Assembly: GCF_023149035.1 (NCBI RefSeq)
Contig: NZ_JAHXMY010000001.1
Span: forward strand, 868,001-932,000
Direction of reading: 5' to 3'
Source of the DNA: Microbacterium sp. EYE_78
Lineage (GTDB): Bacteria > Actinomycetota > Actinomycetes > Actinomycetales > Microbacteriaceae
DNA length: 64,000 nucleotides
The notes beneath the pieces were generated by a model. That model worked only from the letters and a program-made list of their open reading frames with translations. It was not told the origin of the DNA and did no database searches. Both the position numbers and the translations under genes were made by a program. Below, one piece after another: positions 8,608 through 17,198 of this stretch (position 1 is its first letter; each line of letters opens with the position of its first letter).

Positions 8608-10158
8608 ATGACCATCGTCGAAGAGGGCGTCTCGAGCGTCTACGCCGCACCCGGCCAGCGGGGAGCGGTCGCCGAATACCGGGCGCGCTACGGCCACTAC
8701 ATCGGCGGCGAGTTCGTCGAGCCGGTGAAGGGCCAGTACTTCGAGAACATCACCCCCGTCACCGGAAAGCCGTTCTGCGAGGTCGGCCGCGGCACCGTCG
8801 AAGACATCGACCGTGCGGTCGACGTCGCGTGGAAGGCGTTCGCGTCGTGGAAGAAGACGACGCCCGCCGAGCGCGCCGTCATCCTCAACAGGATCGCCGA
8901 CCGCATCGAGGAGAACCTCGAGAAGATCGCCGTCGCCGAGACGTGGGAGAACGGCAAGCCGGTGCGCGAGACGCTCGCCGCCGACATCCCGCTCGCCGTC
9001 GACCACTTCCGCTACTTCGCGGGCGTCCTGCGGGCACAGGAGGGCACGCTCAGCCAGCTCGACGACGACACCGTCGCGTACCACTTCCACGAGCCCCTCG
9101 GTGTGGTCGGACAGATCATCCCCTGGAACTTCCCGATCCTCATGGCGACGTGGAAGCTCGCCCCGGCCCTGGCGGCCGGCAACTGCGTCGTCCTCAAGCC
9201 CGCCGAGCAGACCCCGGCATCCATCCTGTTTCTGTTCGAGCTCATCGGCGACCTGCTGCCGGCGGGCGTCGTGAACATCGTCAACGGGTTCGGCATCGAG
9301 GCGGGAGCCCCGCTCGCATCGCACAAGCGCATCCGCAAGATCGCGTTCACCGGCGAGACCACGACCGGGCGCCTCATCATGCAGTACGCCTCGCAGAACC
9401 TCATCCCGGTGACGCTGGAGCTCGGCGGGAAGAGCCCGAACCTTTTCTTCGAGGACGTCGCCCGCAGCACCGACGACGCCTACTACGACAAGGCGCTCGA
9501 GGGCTTCACGCTGTTCGCCCTCAACCAGGGCGAGGTCTGCACGTGTCCGTCGCGCTCGCTCATCCAGCGCTCGATCTACGACTCCTTCCTCGCCGACGGC
9601 CTCGAACGCGTCGGGAAGGTCGTCCAGGGCAACCCGCTCGACCCGGCCACAATGATCGGCGCGCAGGCGTCGAACGACCAGCTGGAGAAGATCCTGAGCT
9701 ACATCGACATCGGGAAGCAGGGCGGCGCCAAACTGCTCACCGGCGGCGAGCGGGTCGACCTCGGCGGCGATCTCAGCGGTGGGTACTACGTCGCCCCGAC
9801 CGTGTTCGAGGGCACGAACGACATGCGGATCTTCCAGGAGGAGATCTTCGGCCCCGTGCTGTCGGTGACGAGCTTCGACGACTTCGACGACGCGATCTCG
9901 ATGGCCAACGACACGCTCTACGGCCTCGGCGCCGGCGTCTGGAGCCGCTCCGGCGACATCGCCTACCGCGCGGGCCGTGCGATCGAGGCCGGCCGCGTGT
10001 GGACGAACACCTACCACCAGTACCCGGCGCACGCCGCGTTCGGTGGGTACAAGCAATCCGGTATCGGTCGCGAGAATCACCTGCGGATGCTCGACCACTA
10101 CCAGCAGACGAAGAACCTGCTCGTGTCCTACGCCGAGGGCGCGATGGGCTTCTTCTGA
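8608..10158 (+). CDS. NAD-dependent aldehyde dehydrogenase (AcoD/ExaC-like)
   Basis: A 516-residue aldehyde dehydrogenase that oxidises aldehydes, probably acetaldehyde or similar short ones, to acids with NAD. The sequence shows [21 protein letters not shown], the cofactor-loop segment [17 protein letters not shown] with the general-base Glu, and [11 protein letters not shown] with the catalytic Cys at about residue 311. [13 protein letters not shown] is near the end. The pair GEVCTC and the C-terminal MGFF resemble AcoD/ExaC enzymes. The ATG at 8608 follows GAAGGAGAC; an upstream in-frame ATG at 8587 lacks such a site. It lies between a GAF regulator and a DUF779 gene and probably forms an operon with the latter, 10 bases apart. 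Confidence 0.95.
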   Translation: MTIVEEGVSSVYAAPGQRGAVAEYRARYGHYIGGEFVEPVKGQYFENITPVTGKPFCEVGRGTVEDIDRAVDVAWKAFASWKKTTPAERAVILNRIADRIEENLEKIAVAETWENGKPVRETLAADIPLAVDHFRYFAGVLRAQEGTLSQLDDDTVAYHFHEPLGVVGQIIPWNFPILMATWKLAPALAAGNCVVLKPAEQTPASILFLFELIGDLLPAGVVNIVNGFGIEAGAPLASHKRIRKIAFTGETTTGRLIMQYASQNLIPVTLELGGKSPNLFFEDVARSTDDAYYDKALEGFTLFALNQGEVCTCPSRSLIQRSIYDSFLADGLERVGKVVQGNPLDPATMIGAQASNDQLEKILSYIDIGKQGGAKLLTGGERVDLGGDLSGGYYVAPTVFEGTNDMRIFQEEIFGPVLSVTSFDDFDDAISMANDTLYGLGAGVWSRSGDIAYRAGRAIEAGRVWTNTYHQYPAHAAFGGYKQSGIGRENHLRMLDHYQQTKNLLVSYAEGAMGFF

Positions 10159-10168
10159 GCCGACACCC

Positions 10169-10555
10169 ATGACCGACACCACCTTCAGCAGGGTCGCCGT
10201 CTCCGACGAGGCGGCGGCCCTGCTGCGCACCCTCACTGCGCAGCACGGTCCGCTGATGTTTCATCAGTCGGGTGGATGCTGCGACGGCAGCAGCCCCATG
10301 TGCTATCCCGTCGGCATGTTCCTCACCGGACCCGGCGACGTGAAGCTCGGCGAGGTCGACGCGGCCCTCGACGATCCGATCGAGGTCTACATGTCGGCAT
10401 CCCAGTTCGAGTACTGGAAGTACACGCATCTCACGATCGACGTCGTCCCGGGCCGCGGCGCCGGGTTCAGCGTCGAAGGGCCGACCGGGATGCGGTTCCT
10501 CATCCGGTCGCGGATGCTCACCGAGGAGGAGCTCGTCGCCTTCGGGCTCGCGTGA
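10169..10555 (+). CDS. DUF779 family protein
   Basis: A 128-residue protein matching DUF779. It contains the conserved FHQSGGCCDGSSPMCY (about residues 31-46), rich in Cys and His and suggestive of metal or thiol chemistry. A later YMSASQFEYWKYTHLTIDVV and a C-terminal GMRFLIRSRMLTEEEL complete the family pattern. DUF779 genes recurrently follow acetaldehyde-type dehydrogenase genes, as here. An accessory role for the dehydrogenase has been suggested by such context, but no reaction is established. The ATG at 10169 lies 10 bases after the dehydrogenase stop, and a strong terminator follows. Confidence 0.88.
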   Translation: MTDTTFSRVAVSDEAAALLRTLTAQHGPLMFHQSGGCCDGSSPMCYPVGMFLTGPGDVKLGEVDAALDDPIEVYMSASQFEYWKYTHLTIDVVPGRGAGFSVEGPTGMRFLIRSRMLTEEELVAFGLA

Positions 10556-10573
10556 GAGGCCCTGCAACGCAAC

Positions 10574-10603
10574 GCGCCTCCCGGCCGTCGGACCGGGAGG
10601 CGC
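10574..10603. terminator. Bidirectional intrinsic-terminator-like hairpin
   Basis: GCGCCTCCCGG (10574-10584) pairs perfectly with CCGGGAGGCGC (10593-10603) around an eight-base loop. It lies between the convergent DUF779 gene and the lipoprotein gene and probably serves both. There is no clear T-run, as is common in high-GC actinobacteria. Confidence 0.8.
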
Positions 10604-10618
10604 GTCGCGTGACGGGTG

Positions 10619-11158
10619 TCAGCCGTTGCACGCCTCGGTGATCTCGCCCGCAGCGTCGGTGAAAGCGGTGATGCCGTCGTTCAGACCGCCGGCCGCGGCC
10701 TGGATGCCCTCCTGGTCCTTCGCGTCGACGGCGTCGCTCAGGTCGACGAAGACGGACTCGAAGTCGCTCCAGGCGGTGGAGTAGGAGTCGAACGCGGCGG
10801 AGACCTCCGGGTTGGTGATCTTGCCCGCGACCTCGTCGATCTTGGTGCCGATCGAGGTGAACGTCTCGCGGGCTGCGGTCGTGTCGCCGGACTGGACCGA
10901 CTCCGAGAGCTCGCCGCTGGCGGCGTTGATCTCGGAGCTCAGGTCGCTCATCTCGGTCTGGAGCAGCGAGCAGGCATCCGCGACGCTCTGGTCGCCGGCG
11001 GGGGCTTCGGCCTCTGCCGATTCCTCCTCGGCGGGGGCCGAGCTCACCGGCGCGGGAGTGGTGGTCGTGCCCGACTCTGCCGACCCGCAGCCGGTCAGGG
11101 CGAAGAGTGCGAGGGTGGCGGCGGCGAGGCTCGCCGAGACGGTGTGCGTACGCGACAT
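10619..11158 (-). CDS. Small secreted lipoprotein of unknown function
   Basis: A 179-residue protein with a lipoprotein signal peptide: SRTHTV, a hydrophobic Ala/Leu stretch, then the lipobox ALTGC with Cys24 as the lipidated residue. A Ser/Thr/Pro/Glu-rich linker follows (about residues 25-55). The remainder is mostly helical and low in aromatics, with two Cys (CSLLQTEM and the C-terminal EACNG) that could form a disulphide. The pattern of alternating Ala, Asp and Ser resembles small actinobacterial cell-surface helical-bundle lipoproteins. I do not recognise a named family. AAGGAGAAG precedes the ATG at 11158. The gene points away from the nonulosonate cluster and is probably independent of it. 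Confidence 0.75.
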   Translation of the reverse strand: MSRTHTVSASLAAATLALFALTGCGSAESGTTTTPAPVSSAPAEEESAEAEAPAGDQSVADACSLLQTEMSDLSSEINAASGELSESVQSGDTTAARETFTSIGTKIDEVAGKITNPEVSAAFDSYSTAWSDFESVFVDLSDAVDAKDQEGIQAAAGGLNDGITAFTDAAGEITEACNG

Positions 11159-11359
11159 GTGTTCTTCTCCTTGGTGGGGTGCCGACGAGGACGCGCACCA
11201 GGACGAAGCGCCCCCCGACGATCCCCGACTCTAACCGCCGCCTCTCGGATCGAGGACGGCGTGGACCGGGGCGGCCTGCTGTGGTAGCCCGGACGCAGCG
11301 TCAGCCGCCGTTCACCCCGAGGCCACCTTCCGGACAGACCCGCTTGTTTGGATCGCGGC

Positions 11360-12337
11360 GTGTCCACACCGCTCGTCACCGTCATCCTGCCGGCGAAGGA
11401 CGCGGGTCCTTACATCGGCACCACGATCACGACCCTCCGTCGCCAATTCGACGACCCCGCCGATCTGCGGCTCGTCGTCATCGACGACGGGTCCCAGGAC
11501 GACACGCGCGCACAGGTCGAGCACTTCGCCGCAGGGATGCCCCGGTTCGACGTCGTCACCAACGCCGAGCCCGTCGGCCTGGCCGCCGCCCGCAACCAGG
11601 GCCTCGACCTCGTCGACAGCGAGTTCTTCTGCTTCGTCGACGGTGACGACTGGATGCAGCCCGGTCGCCTCGAGAGCCTCGTCGCGTCGATGCGCCGACT
11701 CGAGTGCGACTTCGTCCGGACGGACCACGTGACCGACACCGACGGCCGTCGCAAGCTCATGCGGGCACCCCACGGGTGGCGCGGACGCGTGCTCTCGCCG
11801 CGTGACGCGATCCTCCCCGCCGACGAGACGACCATGGTCGACTACCCCTATGCCTGGGCCGGCATGTTCCACCGGCGCATCCTCGACGATGGGCTCGCCC
11901 ACTTCGAACCAGGGCTGTTCACCGCCGAGGATCGTCCCTGGATCTGGCGACTCCACCTGCGCGCCCAGTCCTTCGCCGTCGTCGACGCCCCCGCGATCCT
12001 CTATCGCCGCGGGGTGACCACGTCGCTGACGCAGATCGTCGACCGCCGTCGGCTGGACTTCCTGCCGGCGTTCGCCGAGGCCCTCCGCGTCGTCGAGGAG
12101 GATGCCGAGGCGGACCGCTTCCTGCCGAAGATCGCGACGACCACGATGTCGGTCTGCGCCTATCACCTGTTCCGCGCCCGGGCGATGGCGACGGCGGACC
12201 GGACCGAGCTGCGGCGCGGCATCCGCGAACTGCTGCGCGCGATCCCCGCCGATCAGATCGACCCCGCGCTGTCGCGCCTGTCGGATCGTCGCCGGCGCAT
12301 CCTCGCCCGACTGGTCCGCGAGGTACGTACGGCATGA
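11360..12337 (+). CDS. Family 2 glycosyltransferase (GT-A fold)
   Basis: A 325-residue GT2 enzyme. The N-terminus LVTVILPAKDAGPYIGTTI and LVVIDDGSQDDTR form the nucleotide-binding half. EPVGLAAARNQGLDLV and FVDGDDWMQPGRL carry the metal-binding DxD-type motif (DGDD, about residue 93). No membrane segment is visible, so it acts at the cytoplasmic face. It is the first gene of a five-gene cluster and overlaps the next gene by four bases (ATGA), so it likely builds part of the same glycan; donor and acceptor are unknown. I chose the GTG at 11360 because TTGGAT at 11348-11353 sits six bases upstream like a leaderless -10. The in-frame TTG at 11348 is the alternative. Confidence 0.85.
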   Translation: MSTPLVTVILPAKDAGPYIGTTITTLRRQFDDPADLRLVVIDDGSQDDTRAQVEHFAAGMPRFDVVTNAEPVGLAAARNQGLDLVDSEFFCFVDGDDWMQPGRLESLVASMRRLECDFVRTDHVTDTDGRRKLMRAPHGWRGRVLSPRDAILPADETTMVDYPYAWAGMFHRRILDDGLAHFEPGLFTAEDRPWIWRLHLRAQSFAVVDAPAILYRRGVTTSLTQIVDRRRLDFLPAFAEALRVVEEDAEADRFLPKIATTTMSVCAYHLFRARAMATADRTELRRGIRELLRAIPADQIDPALSRLSDRRRRILARLVREVRTA

Positions 12338-13692
12338 CCCAGGTCTTCGTCCTCAATTCGGCCTACGGCCTGATGACGGCGGTCGCGGCGATGGATGCCG
12401 GTGCGATCCCGGCATCCGGATCCGGCCGCATCCTCGTGACGGTGAACGCTGCCATCATCCCCGAAGCCGCCGACGGCATCGACACGGCGGCGCATCTCGC
12501 GACGCTCCGTGCACGGTTCGACCGGGTCGTCGACCTCAACGAGCTCCTCGCCCCCGAGCGGCCTCCGCACTGGCGTGTCAGCGGAGGGGAGGCCCCCGTC
12601 CTCGAGCGTCTGCTGCGTCAGGCGTGGCGGATCGGCGACGGCGAGGTGCACCTGTACCTGCAGAGCCCGCAGGTCGCGCCGTCGCGCGTCTTCATCGACA
12701 TCTTCGCCGGAGCGCCGGTGACGATCGTCGGCGACGGACTGATGACCTACTCGCCCATCCGCAACCGCTGGCCGCACTCGGTCGCGGGGCGCGTGGTGGG
12801 AGTCGTGTACGCCGACACCGTGCCCGGTGTCGCGCCGCTGCTGTTCGCCGAGTCGGGGGCTGCCCGCATCCCGGTGCCGCCCCCAGCGCTCCGGGCGGTC
12901 GTGGGCGAGGTCGCGGACGCGACGGCGGACCCTGCGATCGACGCGCTCACGGGACTTCCGCGCCCGGCGCTGGTCCTCGGGCAGTACCTCGCCGCGCTGA
13001 AGCTGATCAGCGTCGAGGAGGAGCTGCAGATGCAGCGGGAGATGATCGACGCGGCGATGCGGTGGCGACCGTCGGCGATCGTCTTCAAACCGCATCCGTC
13101 CGCGGCACCGTCGGTGATCGACGAGCTCGCCGACCACGCACGGGTCCGCGGCGTCGCGTTCGAGGTGTTCCGCGGGACGACACCCGCCGAGGTGCTCGCC
13201 CTGCGCCTGCCGTTCGTCGGTGCCGTGGCCGGGTTCTCGACCGCGCTGCCCACGCTGCAGGCGCTGAACGGATCGCCGATCGCCGCGGTCGGGACCGAGC
13301 TGCTGTTGCAGCGACTGACACCGTACGAAAACGGGAACCGCATCCCCGTCACGATCATCGACGCCCTGACCCGCGCGGATTCCCCCTATCGGGGCGAGCG
13401 GATGCAGGAGCTCGTCGACGCCGTCGGCTACGCGATGCAGCCGCTCATCGCCGACCACCTGCGGCCGCGGGCAGAGGCGTTCCTCACCTCGGCGCCGACA
13501 CGCGAGCGGGAGCGCTACTTCGCGCAGGCCCGGCTCACGTCCCTGCAGCTGCCCGGGGGCGGGCGACCGGGGCTGCTCGCGCGCGTCACGGCGCGCCGCG
13601 ACGGCGCGAGCCGGATTACCGAGGCGACCCTCGCCGTACGCGGCGCCCAGCGTCGCAGCCGACGGGCGTGGAAGGCCCTGCGAGGAGGATGA
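12334..13692 (+). CDS. Alpha-2,8-polysialyltransferase-like glycosyltransferase
   Basis: A 452-residue protein resembling the bacterial polysialyltransferase family (PF07388-like, GT-B fold). It opens with TQVFVLNSAYGLMTAVAAMD, a nucleotide-sugar-transferase-like first strand. It has VTIVGDGLMTYSPIRNRW in the middle, FKPHPSAAPSVIDEL (a KPHP motif of the kind used to bind the CMP moiety), and AGFSTALPTLQAL, which fits the family's serine-rich donor loop. The inferred reaction is transfer of a CMP-activated nonulosonic acid to a glycan, consistent with NeuA and NeuB immediately downstream. It overlaps the GT2 gene by four bases and is tightly joined to the NeuA gene. Chain length and acceptor cannot be told from sequence. 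Confidence 0.7.
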   Translation: MTQVFVLNSAYGLMTAVAAMDAGAIPASGSGRILVTVNAAIIPEAADGIDTAAHLATLRARFDRVVDLNELLAPERPPHWRVSGGEAPVLERLLRQAWRIGDGEVHLYLQSPQVAPSRVFIDIFAGAPVTIVGDGLMTYSPIRNRWPHSVAGRVVGVVYADTVPGVAPLLFAESGAARIPVPPPALRAVVGEVADATADPAIDALTGLPRPALVLGQYLAALKLISVEEELQMQREMIDAAMRWRPSAIVFKPHPSAAPSVIDELADHARVRGVAFEVFRGTTPAEVLALRLPFVGAVAGFSTALPTLQALNGSPIAAVGTELLLQRLTPYENGNRIPVTIIDALTRADSPYRGERMQELVDAVGYAMQPLIADHLRPRAEAFLTSAPTRERERYFAQARLTSLQLPGGGRPGLLARVTARRDGASRITEATLAVRGAQRRSRRAWKALRGG

Positions 13693-13697
13693 TCGTG

Positions 13698-14885
13698 ATG
13701 GGCAACATGGTGAAGCACACGGCGCAGCAGCGAGCGGTCGAGACCATCGCCGTGATCCCCGCCCGCGGCGGATCGAAGGGCGTCCCGGGGAAGAACGTGC
13801 GGCGCGTGGGCGGGGTTCCGCTCGTCGCACGGGCGGTCGCCGCGGCCCGACGGTCCGAGGCGGTCGACCTGATCGTCGTGTCCACCGACGACGCTGCCAT
13901 CGCCGCTGTCGCCGAGCAGGCGGGCGCCCGGGTGGTGCACAGGCCGGCGGAGCTGTCGGGCGACACCGCGACATCCGAGAGCGCGCTGCTCCACGCGCTG
14001 GACGTCCTCCGAGCCGACGGTGTCACCCCTCGGGTGACCGTCTTCCTCCAGGCCACGAGCCCGTTCATCCCCGCAGCGGCGCTCGCTGATGCCGTCGCGG
14101 CCGTTCGCGACGGAGCGGCGGACAGCGTCTTCTCGGCGCGGGAGAGCTACGAGTTCGTCTGGCGCCGCGACGCCGACGGGCTGGCCGAGGCGGTCGGGCA
14201 TGAGGCCGACCGGCGGCCCCGGCGGCAGGACCGCGCCCCGCACTACGTCGAAACGGGCGCGTTCTACGTCTTCGACACCGACGGCTTCCGCCGGGCCGGG
14301 CACCGGTTCTTCGGGCGGACGCGGATCGTCGAGGTGCCCGAGGCGACGGCGATCGAGATCGATGAGCCCGCGCAGCTGCGGATCGCGCAGGCCGTCGCGC
14401 CGCTCGTCGACCCGTCCGAGCCGATCGCCGCATCCGTCGTCGTCACCGACTTCGACGGCGTGCACACCGACGACACCGCATTCGTCGACGCAGCCGGCAA
14501 CGAGCACGTGCGCGTGAGCCGGACGGACGGCATGGGGGTCGCGATGCTGCGTCGCGCCGGCATCCCCTTCCTCATCCTCTCCACCGAGGAGAACCCGGTC
14601 GTGCGTGCCCGGGCCGACAAGCTGCGGGTCGACGTCCGTCACGGGGTGCAGGACAAGGCCGCCGCGCTCCGGGAGTGGGCCGATGAGCACGGGCACGCCC
14701 TCGAGGACATCGCCTACCTCGGCAACGACGTGAACGACCTGCCCGCCATGGGTCTCGTCGGCTGGCCGGTCGCGGTGGCCGATGCCCGGCCGGAGGTCCT
14801 GGCGGTCGCGCGGGTCGTCCTCGTCCGGGCGGGTGGTGCGGGCGCCGTCCGCGAGCTCGCCGATCGCGTGCTCGACGCGCGCTGA
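13698..14885 (+). CDS. neuA: CMP-nonulosonate (N-acylneuraminate) cytidylyltransferase fused to a HAD phosphatase
   Basis: A 395-residue two-domain protein. Residues about 17-235 are NeuA-like: IPARGGSKGVPGKNVR is the CTP-binding loop, FLQATSPFI and YVETGAFYVFDTDGF follow, and the domain ends EVPEATAIEIDEPAQL. Residues about 246-390 are a KdsC-like HAD phosphatase with VVVTDFDGVHTDD (nucleophile Asp), ILSTEENPVV, and YLGNDVNDLPAMGLVG. Such fusions occur in animal CMAS and some bacteria. The NeuA part would charge a nonulosonic acid with CMP; the HAD part could remove a 9-phosphate made by a NeuB-type synthase, or be structural. GAGGAGG at 13682-13688 favours the ATG at 13698, although ATG 13689 and GTG 13695 are also in frame. 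Confidence 0.85.
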   Translation: MGNMVKHTAQQRAVETIAVIPARGGSKGVPGKNVRRVGGVPLVARAVAAARRSEAVDLIVVSTDDAAIAAVAEQAGARVVHRPAELSGDTATSESALLHALDVLRADGVTPRVTVFLQATSPFIPAAALADAVAAVRDGAADSVFSARESYEFVWRRDADGLAEAVGHEADRRPRRQDRAPHYVETGAFYVFDTDGFRRAGHRFFGRTRIVEVPEATAIEIDEPAQLRIAQAVAPLVDPSEPIAASVVVTDFDGVHTDDTAFVDAAGNEHVRVSRTDGMGVAMLRRAGIPFLILSTEENPVVRARADKLRVDVRHGVQDKAAALREWADEHGHALEDIAYLGNDVNDLPAMGLVGWPVAVADARPEVLAVARVVLVRAGGAGAVRELADRVLDAR

Positions 14886-14985
14886 ACGGACTCGACAGCC
14901 AGACGTCCGGCGTCGGCCATCGTCGGTTCATCCGTCATTCACGGTCGGCTCTCACGCTGAGTGGGACGCAACGAAAGGACCAGCC

Positions 14986-15858
14986 ATGACGGTCACCATT
15001 GGGAACAACGTCCTCGGGGGCAACCACCCCGTCTACGTCATCGCCGAGATCGGACTGAACCACAACGGCGACGTCGAGCTGGCCAAGCAGCTCATCGACG
15101 TCGCCGCCCGCGCCGGCGCGAACGCCGTGAAGTTCCAAAAGCGCACGCCCGAGATCGCCACGCCGCCGCACATGCGCGACACGCCCCGCGAGACGCCGTG
15201 GGGGACGATGACCTACCTCGAATACCGTCACCGCGTCGAGTTCGGCCGCGACCAGTACATCGAGATCGGCGACTACGCCACCCTGCACGGCCTCGACTGG
15301 TTCGCCTCGCCCTGGGACGTGCCGAGCGTCGAGTTCCTCGAGGACCTGAACGTCGTCGCCCACAAGGTCGCCTCGGCCAGCCTCACCGACCTCGAGCTGC
15401 TCGAGGCCCTCCGTGCCACCGGCAAGCCCGTCATCCTCTCGACCGGCATGTCGACGATCGAGCAGATCGACCGGGCGCTGAGCGTGCTCGGCACCGACCG
15501 CACCGTCCTCATGCACGCGACCTCCACCTATCCGATGGAGCCCGACGAGGCCAACCTCACCATGATCCGCACCCTGCGCGACCGCTACGCCGGCATCCCG
15601 GTCGGCTACTCGGGTCACGAACGCGGTCTGCAGATCTCGCTCGCCGCCGTCGCGCTCGGCGCCGTGGCCGTCGAGCGTCACATCACGCTCGATCGCACCA
15701 TGTGGGGCTCCGACCACGCGGCCTCCCTCGAGCCCGGCGGCCTCGAGCACCTCGTCCGCGACATCCGCGTCATCGAGACTGCGCTGGGCGACGGTGTGAA
15801 GCGGATCTACGACGGCGAGCTCGCTCCGATGGCGAAGCTCCGGCGCGTCCCGGCATGA
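14986..15858 (+). CDS. neuB: N-acetylneuraminate / nonulosonate synthase, short form
   Basis: A 290-residue NeuB-type TIM-barrel enzyme that condenses an N-acylmannosamine-type sugar (or its 6-phosphate) with phosphoenolpyruvate. It shows YVIAEIGLNHNGD, VKFQKRTPE, VILSTGMSTIEQID, HATSTYPMEPDEANL, PVGYSGHERG and VERHITLDRTMWGSDHAAS, the substrate- and metal-binding segments of the family. It stops shortly after the barrel and lacks the C-terminal SAF (antifreeze-like) domain of ordinary NeuB proteins of about 345 residues; in those dimers that domain helps close the partner's active site. The ATG at 14986 follows AAAGGA. A 100-base gap precedes it and the next gene overlaps by four bases. Confidence 0.88.
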   Translation: MTVTIGNNVLGGNHPVYVIAEIGLNHNGDVELAKQLIDVAARAGANAVKFQKRTPEIATPPHMRDTPRETPWGTMTYLEYRHRVEFGRDQYIEIGDYATLHGLDWFASPWDVPSVEFLEDLNVVAHKVASASLTDLELLEALRATGKPVILSTGMSTIEQIDRALSVLGTDRTVLMHATSTYPMEPDEANLTMIRTLRDRYAGIPVGYSGHERGLQISLAAVALGAVAVERHITLDRTMWGSDHAASLEPGGLEHLVRDIRVIETALGDGVKRIYDGELAPMAKLRRVPA

Positions 15859-17198
15859 CCGTGCGCGGGGACCGCCCGGGACGCCTGCGGGTCGTCGCGA
15901 TCGCCGATGCCGACTCCTTCGTGAAGTGGTCGGCGGCGCTCATCGACTCCGCTCCGTCGGTCGATCCGCATCTGCTGCTCGTACGCACACCGCTGACCGT
16001 CAGCGTGGCACAGGAGCATGCGGCACTGGCGGGCACCGGCATCCGTCCCGAGGCGGTCTCCCGCGTCGGCCACGATGACATCGCGGACTGGCTCTCGCGC
16101 GATCGTCCCGACGTCGTCGTCATCGCGGGCCGCGGCCCGTTCGTCCGCCTCGTCACGCGCCAGATCGACCGGGTCGCCCGGCGGCCGGTCGTGGTCTCGG
16201 GGCTGCCGGGCATCTCGATCCCCGCACAGCGCGGGGCCGCGACCTACCGGCGGCACTGCGACCTGATGGTGGTGCACTCGCAGCGCGAGCTGCGCGCGTT
16301 CCGGCAGCTCGCCGAGCACCTCGGCATCGATCTGCGGCTCGGTCTGGCGACCCTGCCGTACGCCCGGCCCGCGGCATCCGACGGCGGCGGCACCGACCTC
16401 GTGTTCGCAGCGCAGGCGATCGTGCCGCGGGAACCCGCCGACCGCGCTGCGTTGGCGGGGATGCTGCGCGCCGCGGCGCTCGCCGATCCGTCGCGTCGCG
16501 TGGTCGTCAAGCTGCGGTCCCGCCCCGAGCTCGGCGAGACCGAGACACACCTCGAACGCACCGAGCTGACGGAGCTGCTGCGCGACCGCCCCGACAACCT
16601 GGTCTTCTCGCACGAGCCGATGTCCCAGGCCCTCGCTCGCGCCGAAGGGCTCGTGACGGTCAGCTCGACCGCCGCGATCGAGGCCATGGCCGCCGGCGTG
16701 CCGGTGATCGCGCTCGACACGTTCGGCGTGTCGAAGACCCACCTCAACACGGTCTTCAACGGCAGCGGCGTCCAGGGGACGGCCGAGGACGTCATCGCTC
16801 GGCGGTTCCGGCATCCGAACCAGCGTTGGCTGGCCGACAACTACTTCCACGACCCGGAGCGATCCACGTGGTGGAACGAGGTCGAGCGTCTCGTGTCGCT
16901 TCGGCGTCGCGGCCTCCTCGCGCCCCGCTTCGTGCCGGCGGCCCGCGGCGGCGCGCTGCACGAGGCGTGGCAGCGCAAGGCGGTCCTCGGCGATGAGGAC
17001 CGATCGGTCTCCGGCACGGTCGCCCTCCTCGTGGGGGGACCGCTGGTCTGGTCGATCCTCACCGCGCGACGCGCGCTCGGCAGACGCGGTCCGGGCACGT
17101 GGTTCGACGACGCGACCGACATCACGGTGACGCCGGCCCGCTATCAGGACCCCATCGTGCGGCCGCGGCGAGCGGCCCTCGTCGGTGTCATCGACTGA
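15855..17198 (+). CDS. DUF6716 putative glycosyltransferase
   Basis: A 447-residue GT-B-like protein of the DUF6716 putative glycosyltransferase family. The N-terminal half has Rossmann-like strands (LRVVAIADADSFVKWSAAL, PDVVVIAGRGPFVRLV). The C-terminal half has VKLRSRPELGET, FSHEPMSQALARAEGLVTVSST and AIEAMAAGVPVIALDTFG, the usual GT-B donor-site features (acidic plus small-residue loop). The late KTHLNTVFNGSGV is distinctive. A conserved tail follows, with hydrophobic VALLVGGPLVWSILTA. The ATG overlaps the neuB stop, so it belongs to the nonulosonate cluster. It probably adds another sugar or the nonulosonate itself. Its 3' end overlaps the convergent LysR gene by 11 bases. Confidence 0.75.
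   Translation: MTVRGDRPGRLRVVAIADADSFVKWSAALIDSAPSVDPHLLLVRTPLTVSVAQEHAALAGTGIRPEAVSRVGHDDIADWLSRDRPDVVVIAGRGPFVRLVTRQIDRVARRPVVVSGLPGISIPAQRGAATYRRHCDLMVVHSQRELRAFRQLAEHLGIDLRLGLATLPYARPAASDGGGTDLVFAAQAIVPREPADRAALAGMLRAAALADPSRRVVVKLRSRPELGETETHLERTELTELLRDRPDNLVFSHEPMSQALARAEGLVTVSSTAAIEAMAAGVPVIALDTFGVSKTHLNTVFNGSGVQGTAEDVIARRFRHPNQRWLADNYFHDPERSTWWNEVERLVSLRRRGLLAPRFVPAARGGALHEAWQRKAVLGDEDRSVSGTVALLVGGPLVWSILTARRALGRRGPGTWFDDATDITVTPARYQDPIVRPRRAALVGVID

Noticed and set aside
12102..13697. Extension of the NeuA frame upstream over the two glycosyltransferase genes
   Set aside because: The added sequence has no domain and is read in another frame of better-supported genes; GAGGAGG and ATG 13698 define the start.
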